NCBI GenBank assembly: GCA_023428245.1
Contig: JAEYYX010000106.1
Span: 1 to 8,389, forward strand
DNA length: 8,389 nucleotides
Source: Pseudomonadota bacterium
Lineage (GTDB): Bacteria; Myxococcota_A; Polyangia; Polyangiales; Polyangiaceae
Direction: 5' to 3'
Shown here: in pieces, positions 1-6,522 of the stretch
How the letters are laid out: every line of letters begins with the position of its first letter
How positions within the stretch are numbered: the stretch's first letter is position 1
The notes under the pieces: model-generated
The model's database searches: none
The model's input: the letters and a program-made list of their open reading frames with translations, nothing else
Told to the model about the DNA's origin: nothing
Position numbers and translations under genes: made by a program

Positions 1-485
1 CTCCGAGTGCTCCCCCGCGCGCTCAGTCACTCGTCTGTCCTGAACGCCGCCCGAAGTCACGCTCCCGTTTCCTCCGCGCCCTCGAGGGACGCACCTGCAA
101 CGAACCTATGACCATCGCGCGCCCTCCGCGCGCGCTCCACCAGAAGCGCTTCGACCCCGACCCGAAACATGATGAGCTCTCCGTGAGCTCTCGCGCGCGC
201 CGCCGGCCGCCGCCCTCGATGGAAGTCCACCGTCCCCCTGACCCGACAGCATCCCTACCAAATACGCACCGGCGCTCCGCGCCCGCCCGGGCAGCCTGCG
301 GCTGCCCTCCCGGTCCCCGTCGTGCTAGAGTCCCCTCCGCTCAGGCGGCGGCCTCCCCCTCGCTCGTCCTTCTGGACCGGTGACCGAAGATTTCGCCCCC
401 TGTCCGAGATCGGTTCGATGGTCCCCGTGTGTTACTTTGATGCGCAGCTCCTCGGTGAGATGCGCTTCGGGAGCCTCTCTCCTCG
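1..485. other. Gene-free left end / upstream region of the FadL-like gene
   Basis: I see no convincing gene here. The open frames are short, Arg/Pro-rich and unlike proteins, as expected by chance in GC-rich DNA. One visible structure is the 8-base direct repeat GAGCTCTC at 174-181 and 185-192; because its core GAGCTC is self-complementary, it could also fold as a 6-bp stem with a 5-base loop. A weak -10-like TAGAGT preceded by TG lies at 326-331, about 155 bases before the next gene, but I see no good -35 partner. The stretch probably carries the promoter of the gene at 486, though I cannot place it. Confidence 0.5.
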
Positions 486-1811
486 ATGAGGATCCTCTTC
501 GCACTTGGCGCCTGTTTGGGCTTGCTCGCCTCGGCCCGTGTCGCACGCGCCGGGAACCTCGACGCCTTCTATCTCTCGGGGGACGCTGCTCTGATCGGCG
601 GAGCGATCACTGCAACTGCACGCGGCGGCGGCGCCGCTTGGTATAACCCGGCAGGCCTCGGTCACCTGAGAGGCCTCCGGCTCGACGCCTCGGTGAACGG
701 CTACACCCTCGGCTTCGGCTCTTCGCCCGAGTTCGTAAACTCAAACCCGAACGCAAAGTTCGAGAAGCTGAGCTCTCTCGACCTGACGGTCGTTCCCGCC
801 GGGCTCACCGCGACAGCCCGTCTTGGGGACGTTGGCGCTGCTTTCGGCGTCTTCGTCCCTTCCCAGTCTACGACGATCCTGCGCTCGAAAGTCTCCGTCT
901 CCGACGAAAACGGAGACCTCGATTTCGCCTACGATCTCTATTCTCGCTACCAAGAGTATCACGTTGGTCCCTCCTTCGGCTGGGCCCCGACCGACGATCT
1001 GACCCTCGGCGCGTCGGCGCTCGTGACCTATCGGACCCTCCAGCACATCGAGGACGCCTTCGTCTCCCTCGAACCCGGGGGCATCGCTGTCCTGAGCCAC
1101 TACACGCGCGACTGGATCCAAGTCGGCCTCGAGTTCATCGTCGGCATGCAGTGGCGCCTCTCGTCGCGTCTGCGCATGGGCGCGGTGATTCGAACGCCAG
1201 CGATCCGTCTCGGCCAAGATCTGCAAGAAGTCGAAGCAGAGGTGACCTCCGTTCGTGGGTCGCTCGGGTCTGCTGTGAACTTTTCCGGGAACCTCGGGAT
1301 CGAGGCGGCGGTCGTCGCACCCGCGCGCATCCACACGGGATTCGCTTACGACATCGACAAATGGCGCTTCGCCGTCGATGGCAGTCTCCAGGTGCCGATG
1401 AAGAACGACACCCTGAGCCTCGATCTGCGCCCCGTCTTGAACATGAGGCTCGGGGCGACCCGCCAAATCAACGACCGCTTTGGCATCGGCGGCGGCATCT
1501 TCACCGATCGAAGCCCGTTCCGTACGCCGACGACCTTCGGTGAGTCTCAGCTCGACTTTTATGGGCTGACCGCCGGGGTCACGACGGGTAAACTCTACAA
1601 GGTCATTTCACGGGGCGCGGAGGACCTCAAAGAGCCCCATGGCATTTTGTTCCAAACCACAGTAGCGCTCAGTTATGCGCTTGGCGTCGGTACCATCGTG
1701 AGCGCCGAAGTCAACGCAGGCCCGGGGGGGCTCCTAACCTATCGAGACGTCCCCGCCAACATTGTGGCCCATGAGATCAGCGTACATCTCGGTTCGACTA
1801 TCGCCGAGTGA
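486..1811 (+). CDS. FadL/OmpP1-family outer-membrane beta-barrel protein
   Basis: Probable outer-membrane channel for hydrophobic compounds such as long-chain fatty acids, the role known for FadL/TodX relatives; the substrate here is unknown. Residues 1-22 form a Sec signal peptide ending VARA, with cleavage expected before Gly23. The mature N-terminus carries the family hallmark AAWYNPAGLG at residues 50-59, following a run rich in Gly and Ala that resembles the plug or hatch segment. The rest alternates polar and hydrophobic residues in barrel-like strands. At 441 residues it is close to E. coli FadL with its signal (446). The last residue is Glu rather than the usual terminal aromatic; the final strand may be the EISVHLGS segment. 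ATG 486 is the only sensible start, because an in-frame TGA lies at 456-458. A GGGAG at 469-473 is 12 bases upstream, slightly far for a Shine-Dalgarno. The RNase R gene follows after 52 bases. Family sure at superfamily level, substrate not. Confidence 0.85.
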   Translation: MRILFALGACLGLLASARVARAGNLDAFYLSGDAALIGGAITATARGGGAAWYNPAGLGHLRGLRLDASVNGYTLGFGSSPEFVNSNPNAKFEKLSSLDLTVVPAGLTATARLGDVGAAFGVFVPSQSTTILRSKVSVSDENGDLDFAYDLYSRYQEYHVGPSFGWAPTDDLTLGASALVTYRTLQHIEDAFVSLEPGGIAVLSHYTRDWIQVGLEFIVGMQWRLSSRLRMGAVIRTPAIRLGQDLQEVEAEVTSVRGSLGSAVNFSGNLGIEAAVVAPARIHTGFAYDIDKWRFAVDGSLQVPMKNDTLSLDLRPVLNMRLGATRQINDRFGIGGGIFTDRSPFRTPTTFGESQLDFYGLTAGVTTGKLYKVISRGAEDLKEPHGILFQTTVALSYALGVGTIVSAEVNAGPGGLLTYRDVPANIVAHEISVHLGSTIAE

Positions 1812-1863
1812 CGTCCCGACGAGCGCCAGTCGCACGATTGCTAGTAAGTAAAGAAACGAATCT

Positions 1864-4365
1864 ATGAGAAAAAAATGGGGTCCGAAGGATCCTTCGCCCA
1901 AAGACCAAATCCTCGAGGCGCTCAAGACGATGAAGCGCCCTGCGCACCCGCGCGAGCTCGCTACGCGCCTTGCGCTCGATGAAGAAGATCTTCCTGGTTT
2001 CCTCGAGCTGATCGATACGCTCCTCGAAACCGACCACCTTGAAATGCTCCCGGGCGGCCGCGTCCGTCTCGGTCGCCGCGCCCCTGACGCTCCGCCTGCC
2101 GACAAAAAGCCGAGCAGCAGCGACAGATCTTGGGAAGGCACGATCTCCGTGAACCCGCGCGGGTTCGCCTTCGTGACAGCCCCCGGCCAAGACGACGTGT
2201 TCATTGCTCCGGATGGAATCTACGAAGCCGTCCACGGCGACACAGTCCTCGTCCAGATCGTTCGGCGCACCGACAAAGGCCTCGAAGGGCGCGTCGACCG
2301 CGTCACGGAGCGACGGAATCGCCGCGTCGCCGGCACAGTACGCCTCCAGCGAAAGGGCGCCTGGTTCGAGCCCGACGACGCGCGCATCCGCAGTCCCATC
2401 GTCGTGCGCGGCGATCTCCAAGGAGCCCGCGACGGCGACGCTGTGGTGCTCGAGATCACGCGCTTCCCGAAGTTCGCGGAAGAGCTCTGTGAAGGCTCGA
2501 TGATCGCTGTGCTCGGCCCTCAGGGCGACGTACGCACCGAGGTCCAGAAGATCCTGCTCGGCGCCGAGGTGAACGAACAACACAGCCCGGCCACGCTGGC
2601 GAACGCCGAGGAGATGGCGACGCGCCTCGCCAAGATCTCGCTGAACGGTCGCCGCGACCTCCGGCACATTCCCCTCCCGACCATTGATCCCGAAGATGCC
2701 CGCGACCACGACGACGCGATCTGGGTCGAGCGCAACGGCAAGGGATACCGCGTCTACGTGGCAATCGCCGACGTGAGCGAATACGTACAACCCGGCTCGC
2801 CCCTCGACGACGAAGCGCGCACCCGCGGCTGCACGATCTACCTCCCCGACCGCGCGATCCCGATGCTGCCCCGGGCTCTCGCCGCCGATCTCTGCTCGCT
2901 CTTGCCCGCCGTCGATCGCTACTGTCTCGCGGTGATCGCGGACCTCAATGAGCAGGGACGTGTCGAGAGTTATGAGCTGACTGAAGCTGTGATGCGCTCG
3001 GCCGCGCGCCTGACCTACGACGGGGTCGCGCGCACCCTCGGCTTCGATGACGAGTCGCCCTCGTCTCCCGTCGCCGAAGCGATGAAGTCTGACCTGATGG
3101 TGCTCGCCGAGCTTGCCACGAAGCTCCGAAAGCGCCGCATTGAGCGAGGTGCCCTCGACCTCGACCTCCCCGAGCCCCGCGTCCGCCTCGACGACACCAC
3201 GGGAATGCCCGTGAGCGTCACAAAGCGCGCGACGCGCCCTGGCTTGAAGCGCGCCTATTCGCTCGTCGAAGAGATGATGCTCCTGGCGAACGATCTCGTC
3301 GCCGAGTGGCTCACGAAGCGAAAAGCCCCGACCATCTACCGCGTCCACGCCGCGCCCGACCCCGCGAAGCTCGAGCGCCTCGCGGACGTCGGCGAAAAAC
3401 TCGGCGTCAAGATCGACGTGAGCGCCCTCTCCGAGCCGAAAGCTCTCTCGGAGCTGCTCGCGAGCTTGAACGGCCACCCGCGCAGCGACGTGCTCTCGAT
3501 GCTCCTACTCCGCTCTCTGAAGCAGGCTCAGTACGACATCGACAACGTCGGGCACTTCGGGCTCGCGTCTCCCTGTTATACGCACTTCACGAGCCCGATC
3601 CGCCGCTATCCCGATCTCTGCGTCCACCGCCAAGTGAAGGAAATCTTGCGCGGCGAGCCGATTGACAGGAGCGGCCCGGCCATTGAGCTTCTTCGCGCAT
3701 CGGCGCGCGAGTCGAGCACCCGTGAGCGGGCGGCGATGGAAGTCGAGCGGGAGGTCACCGACCTCTACCGCGCAATGTACATGAAGCAGTTCATCGGCGA
3801 GACCTTCGAGGGACGCGTGACGGGCGTCACGGGTTCGGGCGTCTACGTCCAGCTCGATGATCCCTTCGTCGACGTGCTCGTGAAGTTCGAGCAGCTCGGA
3901 CCCGACCGCTACGAGATGAGCGATGACGAGCTGTCCTTGGTCGGAGCGCGCTCAGGAGACACGGTGACCTTGGGCGATCGGCTGCGCGTGACGATCGAAG
4001 AGTCCCTCGTGCTCCGTCGAACCGTCTACGGACGCCGAGAACTTCGCCCTGAAGAGCTCGCCGAGCTCGAAGAGAAGGCCGACGCTCGCCCTGGCCGACC
4101 CATCGGACGCAGCCGCCCCCGGGGTGAGCTCTCGCCCCGCACCCCCACATCCCCGACGAGCCGGAGGCCTCGCGCGCCCTCGGAATCTCGCACCTTCAAG
4201 CCGAGCCGAGCCAAGCCCGAACCCAAGGCGAAGGCTCGCTCAAAGTCCGAGAAGCTCCTCGCGCGCGGCAAGACCACCCCCGCTGCTCCCTCGGAGAAAA
4301 CCCTCGGCCGGCGCACCAAGAAGGCCGCGGCCAGCCGCGGCACCACGAAGCGGCGCGGCAAATAG
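1864..4365 (+). CDS. rnr: Ribonuclease R (3'-5' exoribonuclease, RNB family)
   Basis: Processive, hydrolytic 3'-5' exoribonuclease that degrades structured RNA, acting in rRNA, mRNA and tmRNA-linked decay. All family domains appear in order: an N-terminal winged helix (about residues 14-70), a first cold-shock/OB domain (about 90-133, with NPRGFAFV), a second OB domain (about 151-200), the RNB catalytic domain, and an S1 domain (about 645-725). The metal-binding signature IDPEDARDHDDA gives Asp275, Asp281, Asp283 and Asp284, matching the four catalytic Asp of E. coli RNase R (272, 278, 280, 281). The late RNB motif HFTSPIRRYPDL spans 574-585. After S1 comes a tail of about 108 residues rich in Lys, Arg, Pro, Ser and Ala, as in other RNase R proteins, probably disordered and RNA-binding. 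Length 833 compares with 813 in E. coli. No strong Shine-Dalgarno precedes ATG 1864; only an A-rich stretch is seen. The gene lies 52 bases after the FadL-like gene, perhaps co-transcribed. Confidence 0.97.
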   Translation: MRKKWGPKDPSPKDQILEALKTMKRPAHPRELATRLALDEEDLPGFLELIDTLLETDHLEMLPGGRVRLGRRAPDAPPADKKPSSSDRSWEGTISVNPRGFAFVTAPGQDDVFIAPDGIYEAVHGDTVLVQIVRRTDKGLEGRVDRVTERRNRRVAGTVRLQRKGAWFEPDDARIRSPIVVRGDLQGARDGDAVVLEITRFPKFAEELCEGSMIAVLGPQGDVRTEVQKILLGAEVNEQHSPATLANAEEMATRLAKISLNGRRDLRHIPLPTIDPEDARDHDDAIWVERNGKGYRVYVAIADVSEYVQPGSPLDDEARTRGCTIYLPDRAIPMLPRALAADLCSLLPAVDRYCLAVIADLNEQGRVESYELTEAVMRSAARLTYDGVARTLGFDDESPSSPVAEAMKSDLMVLAELATKLRKRRIERGALDLDLPEPRVRLDDTTGMPVSVTKRATRPGLKRAYSLVEEMMLLANDLVAEWLTKRKAPTIYRVHAAPDPAKLERLADVGEKLGVKIDVSALSEPKALSELLASLNGHPRSDVLSMLLLRSLKQAQYDIDNVGHFGLASPCYTHFTSPIRRYPDLCVHRQVKEILRGEPIDRSGPAIELLRASARESSTRERAAMEVEREVTDLYRAMYMKQFIGETFEGRVTGVTGSGVYVQLDDPFVDVLVKFEQLGPDRYEMSDDELSLVGARSGDTVTLGDRLRVTIEESLVLRRTVYGRRELRPEELAELEEKADARPGRPIGRSRPRGELSPRTPTSPTSRRPRAPSESRTFKPSRAKPEPKAKARSKSEKLLARGKTTPAAPSEKTLGRRTKKAAASRGTTKRRGK

Positions 4366-4390
4366 ATAGGCGCGCCAGAGTTACGGGCAT

Positions 4391-4410
4391 CCCACCCTTC
4401 TCGAGGTGGG
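4391..4410. terminator. Hairpin between convergent genes, possible shared terminator
   Basis: CCCACC at 4391-4396 pairs perfectly with GGTGGG at 4405-4410 across an 8-base loop, and a T-G wobble can add one pair outside. It lies in the 49-base gap between the RNase R stop (4365) and the methyltransferase stop (4415), so it could end transcription from both sides. No T-tract follows on either strand, so it is not a textbook intrinsic terminator. Confidence 0.4.
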
Positions 4411-4414
4411 GCGC

Positions 4415-5041
4415 TCAGAGCTTCCGAGCGCGCGCCGCGAGCACCCAGCCGAGCGAAATCTTGGCAATTTCGAGCTCGGTCGCGCCCGCCTCTCTGAGCA
4501 CGGAGTCGAGCCGCGTGGGTGTCATCTTGTTCGGGTGAATGTGCTTGCGACTGAATCCCTGGAGACGCGCCACGACCTCGAGGGCAGTCGCTTCGAGCAC
4601 TCGCAAGCTCGTCGAGTCGTAGTTCGGTGTCGTCAAGAAGAACGTCCCACCGGGACGAATCACTCGCAGCACCTCCTCCGTCCAGCGCACTGGGTCGGAG
4701 GTGTGTTCGATGACCTCCATCGACACCACGAGATCGAACTCGCCATCGCCGTAAGGAAGCGGCCCCTCCGGCTCGACGACGTCGGCCCGCTCGATGCGCG
4801 AGCCATGGAGTTTCTGGGCGAGCGCGATGGCTCTCGGCTCGATGTCACAGATCGTGATGGAGCGGCCTTCGTTCCTGAGCCCGCTCAGCTCAAAGAACGG
4901 ACCCGATCCCACGTTCAAGATGCGAGGACCGGGGCTCGCCTGAAGAGATGCCTCGAGCTCTCGCACGATCGGGCCGTGATAGAGGCTCCAGGGGAAGCGC
5001 ATCTTCAGCGCGTGATTCGAGAAATAGTCCGAGTCCTTCAC
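4415..5041 (-). CDS. Class I SAM-dependent methyltransferase, substrate unknown
   Basis: Predicted cytoplasmic small-molecule or lipid methyltransferase of the Methyltransf_11/23 type. The Rossmann-fold signatures are clear: motif I ILNVGSGPF at residues 41-49 binds SAM; Asp66 at the end of the second strand should contact the SAM ribose; Asp87 sits in the third-strand motif; FDLVVSMEVIEH spans 102-113; and RPGG at 129-132 marks the post-IV loop. The C-terminal KHIHPNKMTPTRLDSVLREAG region (about 165-186) fits the segment seen in relatives acting on quinones, sugars or polyketides, but does not name a substrate. The 208-residue length is normal. The start is GTG at 5041: an in-frame TGA lies 13 codons upstream with no ATG, GTG or TTG in between, and a weak GAG precedes the GTG. 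The gene is convergent with RNase R and divergent from the DNA glycosylase gene, so context gives no pathway. Confidence 0.88.
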   Translation of the reverse strand: MKDSDYFSNHALKMRFPWSLYHGPIVRELEASLQASPGPRILNVGSGPFFELSGLRNEGRSITICDIEPRAIALAQKLHGSRIERADVVEPEGPLPYGDGEFDLVVSMEVIEHTSDPVRWTEEVLRVIRPGGTFFLTTPNYDSTSLRVLEATALEVVARLQGFSRKHIHPNKMTPTRLDSVLREAGATELEIAKISLGWVLAARARKL

Positions 5042-5194
5042 GAAACAGAGCTCGAGTATGCGCTCGCGCCTCGCTTTTCACCATGAGCCACTGAGCGGGC
5101 CCTCGCCCCGCGCGCCATTTCCCCGCGCTCGACTACACTCGAAGGAGCGCGCGCCGATCGACTGCCCCGAGCGCCGTCGCCGTTTCCGTTCGTC

Positions 5195-5773
5195 ATGTCG
5201 CGCAAGCTCAAACGCTCCTTCTACGCTCGAGACACCCTCGTCGTCGCGCGCGAGCTGATCGGACATCACCTCGTCTACGTTCACGAAGGCCGCAAGATGG
5301 TCGGACGCATCGTCGAGACCGAAGCTTACCAGGGGCCCGAAGATCTTGCCGCTCACTCCGCCCGCGGCCATCGCAGTCCCCGCAACGAGGTCATGTTTGG
5401 ACCTCCTGGACACGCCTACGTCTACTTCATCTACGGGGTGTGGCATTGTTTGAATTTCGTGACACGAGAGCATGGTGTGCCTCACGCTGTCCTCCTGCGC
5501 GCCCTCGAGCCCGTCACCGAGCTCCCAGGAAAGACGAACGGCCCGGGGCTTCTCTGTCGAACGTTAGGATTCGACAGGCGCCACAACGGCCTCGACCTGA
5601 CAGGAGACGTCCTCTACGTCGAAGCGCCGAAGAATCCGAAAGAACCGCTGATCCAAACGAGTCCACGCATCGGCATCGGCGACAAAGGCGAAGCGACAAT
5701 CGTCCCCTGGCGTTTCTTCGACGCCCGCTCCCCCTTCGTCTCCGGTCGGCGAATTCGGCCGAGCGAACCCTGA
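5195..5773 (+). CDS. DNA-3-methyladenine glycosylase, AAG/MPG family
   Basis: Monofunctional DNA glycosylase that starts base-excision repair by removing alkylated or deaminated purines (3-methyladenine, 7-methylguanine, hypoxanthine in characterised relatives). The whole 192-residue protein matches the family. Motif VETEAYQGPEDLAAH at about 40-54 contains Glu43, the counterpart of human AAG catalytic Glu125, with Tyr45 and His54 matching human Tyr127 and His136. The next block (PRNEVMFGPPGHAYVYFIYG) matches the family core. NGPG begins at Asn115, the counterpart of human Asn169 in the damaged-base pocket. A late RIGIG plus PWRFF closes the domain, and no key residue is missing. ATG 5195 starts just before the conserved region; no clear Shine-Dalgarno is seen. 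A weak -10-like TACACT at 5134-5139 lies in the 153-base gap shared with the divergent methyltransferase, without a recognisable -35. No alkylation-response gene (ada, alkB) adjoins it. Confidence 0.97.
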   Translation: MSRKLKRSFYARDTLVVARELIGHHLVYVHEGRKMVGRIVETEAYQGPEDLAAHSARGHRSPRNEVMFGPPGHAYVYFIYGVWHCLNFVTREHGVPHAVLLRALEPVTELPGKTNGPGLLCRTLGFDRRHNGLDLTGDVLYVEAPKNPKEPLIQTSPRIGIGDKGEATIVPWRFFDARSPFVSGRRIRPSEP

Positions 5774-5813
5774 TCGGCCCGGGCCCTGGAGCCGCTCCTC
5801 TCGGCCCTCGATC
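5772..5813 (+). terminator. Imperfect hairpin overlapping the glycosylase stop
   Basis: GATCG at 5772-5776 can pair with CGATC at 5809-5813, and GGGCC at 5781-5785 with GGCCC at 5803-5807, giving a bulged GC-rich stem. The outer arm overlaps the stop codon of the glycosylase gene. It lies in the 99-base gap between two convergent genes. No T-run follows, so the termination role is tentative. Confidence 0.25.
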
Positions 5814-5872
5814 GCTCTATTCCGCCACGGGTCGACCGCGCAGCTCCGCCCACTCGTCGACCGCACTGACGC

Positions 5873-6262
5873 TCACAATTGCACAAACAGCTCCGCGATC
5901 TCCGCCCGCGGAAAGCTCACCGGATCGGTGCCGTCCATCGTGATCGTCAGCGTCTCGCCCTCGAGCGCCACCTCGAACGGAGGATAGAACTGGTGCACCT
6001 TCCCCTTCGTGTCCTCGACGTAGACGACCGTGGTCGGCCGGACCTTGAGGACGCGGCCGTCCGTCCGCAAAAGGAGAATATCCTGGCCGACGCTCATACT
6101 CGATTGGATTCCGAGCCGCTGTCCGAGCCGCGCCGCGATCGCCGCGTCGTTGTACGCGAGGAGCGACGAAGGCTCGATGGGCTGGCGAGTCTGGCGACAG
6201 CCCAGGGCGAGCAGCGCTCCTCCGATCAGGGTCCAACCTATCCACCCGCGACGTCGACTCAA
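5873..6262 (-). CDS. Small lipoprotein of unknown function (129 aa, TTG start)
   Basis: I do not recognise the family. With the TTG start at 6262 the protein opens with a basic n-region (SRRR), a hydrophobic stretch WIGWTLIGGALLAL and a lipobox LALGC with Cys22, so it should be exported and lipid-anchored. The mature part of about 107 residues looks like a compact mainly beta domain: alternating hydrophobic segments such as DILLLRTDGRVLKV, TVVYVE and ETLTITMDG, ending in a FPRAEIAELFVQL helix or strand. No catalytic motif is visible. The frame is open further upstream, with GTG codons at 6280 and 6373. I choose TTG 6262 because a GGGAG lies exactly 6 bases before it and because it gives a normal signal peptide; the longer versions put up to 37 extra Arg-rich residues ahead of the signal. 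It lies 260 bases downstream of the hydrolase lipoprotein gene on the same strand. Confidence 0.72.
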   Translation of the reverse strand: MSRRRGWIGWTLIGGALLALGCRQTRQPIEPSSLLAYNDAAIAARLGQRLGIQSSMSVGQDILLLRTDGRVLKVRPTTVVYVEDTKGKVHQFYPPFEVALEGETLTITMDGTDPVSFPRAEIAELFVQL

Positions 6263-6268
6263 AAAGAA

Positions 6269-6273
6269 CTCCC
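6269..6273 (-). promoter_or_regulatory. Shine-Dalgarno deciding the TTG start of the small lipoprotein
   Basis: Read on the minus strand this is GGGAG, followed by the six bases TTCTTT and then TTG at 6262. This is the best-placed ribosome binding site in the window and is the main reason for choosing the TTG over the upstream GTG codons. Confidence 0.6.
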
Positions 6274-6436
6274 GTCTCACTCGCCACCCGATCAGCCGTC
6301 GAAGAGAGTGTCCCCTCTCGGCGTCCCATCGGGCTGCGACATGCAGCCTAGCAGCCGCGCTTTCGGCTCGCACGAAGCGAGCTCGAGCGAGAAAAAGCGC
6401 CTGAACAGGTGAGGCCGGAGCGAGGCGGCAGCCCCC

Positions 6437-6457
6437 CGGGTTCAGGCGAAGGCTCGG
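6437..6457 (+). repeat. Inverted-repeat arm, left of hydrolase gene
   Basis: Matches the minus strand of 7936-7956 at 19 of 21 positions (pattern CGGGyTCAGGyGAAGGCTCGG). Similarity continues more weakly for about ten bases. The two arms bracket the hydrolase lipoprotein gene at a distance of about 1.5 kb. No target-site duplication is visible outside them. Confidence 0.45.
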
Positions 6458-6489
6458 TCGGACTCAGGTGCTTGTGATGGACCGGGGCC

Positions 6490-6514
6490 GCGCGCGCTCG
6501 ATGCCCGCGCGCGC
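6490..6514 (-). terminator. GC hairpin just downstream of the hydrolase gene
   Basis: GCGCGCGC at 6490-6497 pairs perfectly with GCGCGCGC at 6507-6514 over a 9-base loop. It starts 8 bases past the stop codon of the hydrolase gene (stop at 6523-6525, minus strand), the right place for a terminator. No T-tract follows on the minus strand, so it may act weakly, with Rho, or only as a 3' stabiliser. Confidence 0.45.
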
Positions 6515-6522
6515 TCCGCCTC

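Larger units (their letters stand above)
6263..6522. other. Intergenic region between the two lipoprotein genes
   Basis: No convincing gene is present. Contents: the Shine-Dalgarno of the downstream gene; a perfect 6-bp hairpin, GCTCGC (6366-6371) with GCGAGC (6377-6382) and a 5-base loop; one arm of an imperfect inverted repeat at 6437-6457; and a GC hairpin at 6490-6514. If the small lipoprotein began at an upstream GTG, part of this would be coding. Confidence 0.5.

Noticed and set aside
108..383. 91-codon plus-strand frame at the left end
   Set aside because: It has low-complexity Pro/Arg/Ala content, no ribosome site and no motif; it is probably a chance frame.
411..426. tRNA-like T-arm (CGGTTCGATGG)
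   Set aside because: No matching acceptor stem, anticodon arm or D-arm could be found around it.
486..515. Lipobox at Cys10 of the FadL-like protein
   Set aside because: The hydrophobic stretch before Cys10 is too short. A standard signal peptide cleaved after Ala22 fits better and suits an outer-membrane barrel.
741..1466. 241-codon open frame on the minus strand
   Set aside because: It is the shadow of the FadL-like gene, which has a signal peptide and the NPAGL motif in the sense frame.
1798..3477. 559-codon open frame on the minus strand
   Set aside because: It lies wholly antisense to the FadL-like gene end and RNase R, whose domains are unmistakable. Long antisense frames are expected in GC-rich coding DNA.
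4406..5086. 226-codon open frame on the plus strand
   Set aside because: It is antisense to the methyltransferase, which shows ordered SAM-binding motifs.
5817..6329. 170-codon minus-strand frame overlapping the small lipoprotein
   Set aside because: It is in another frame of the same strand, Arg/Gly-rich, and lacks the signal peptide and Shine-Dalgarno that support the lipoprotein frame.
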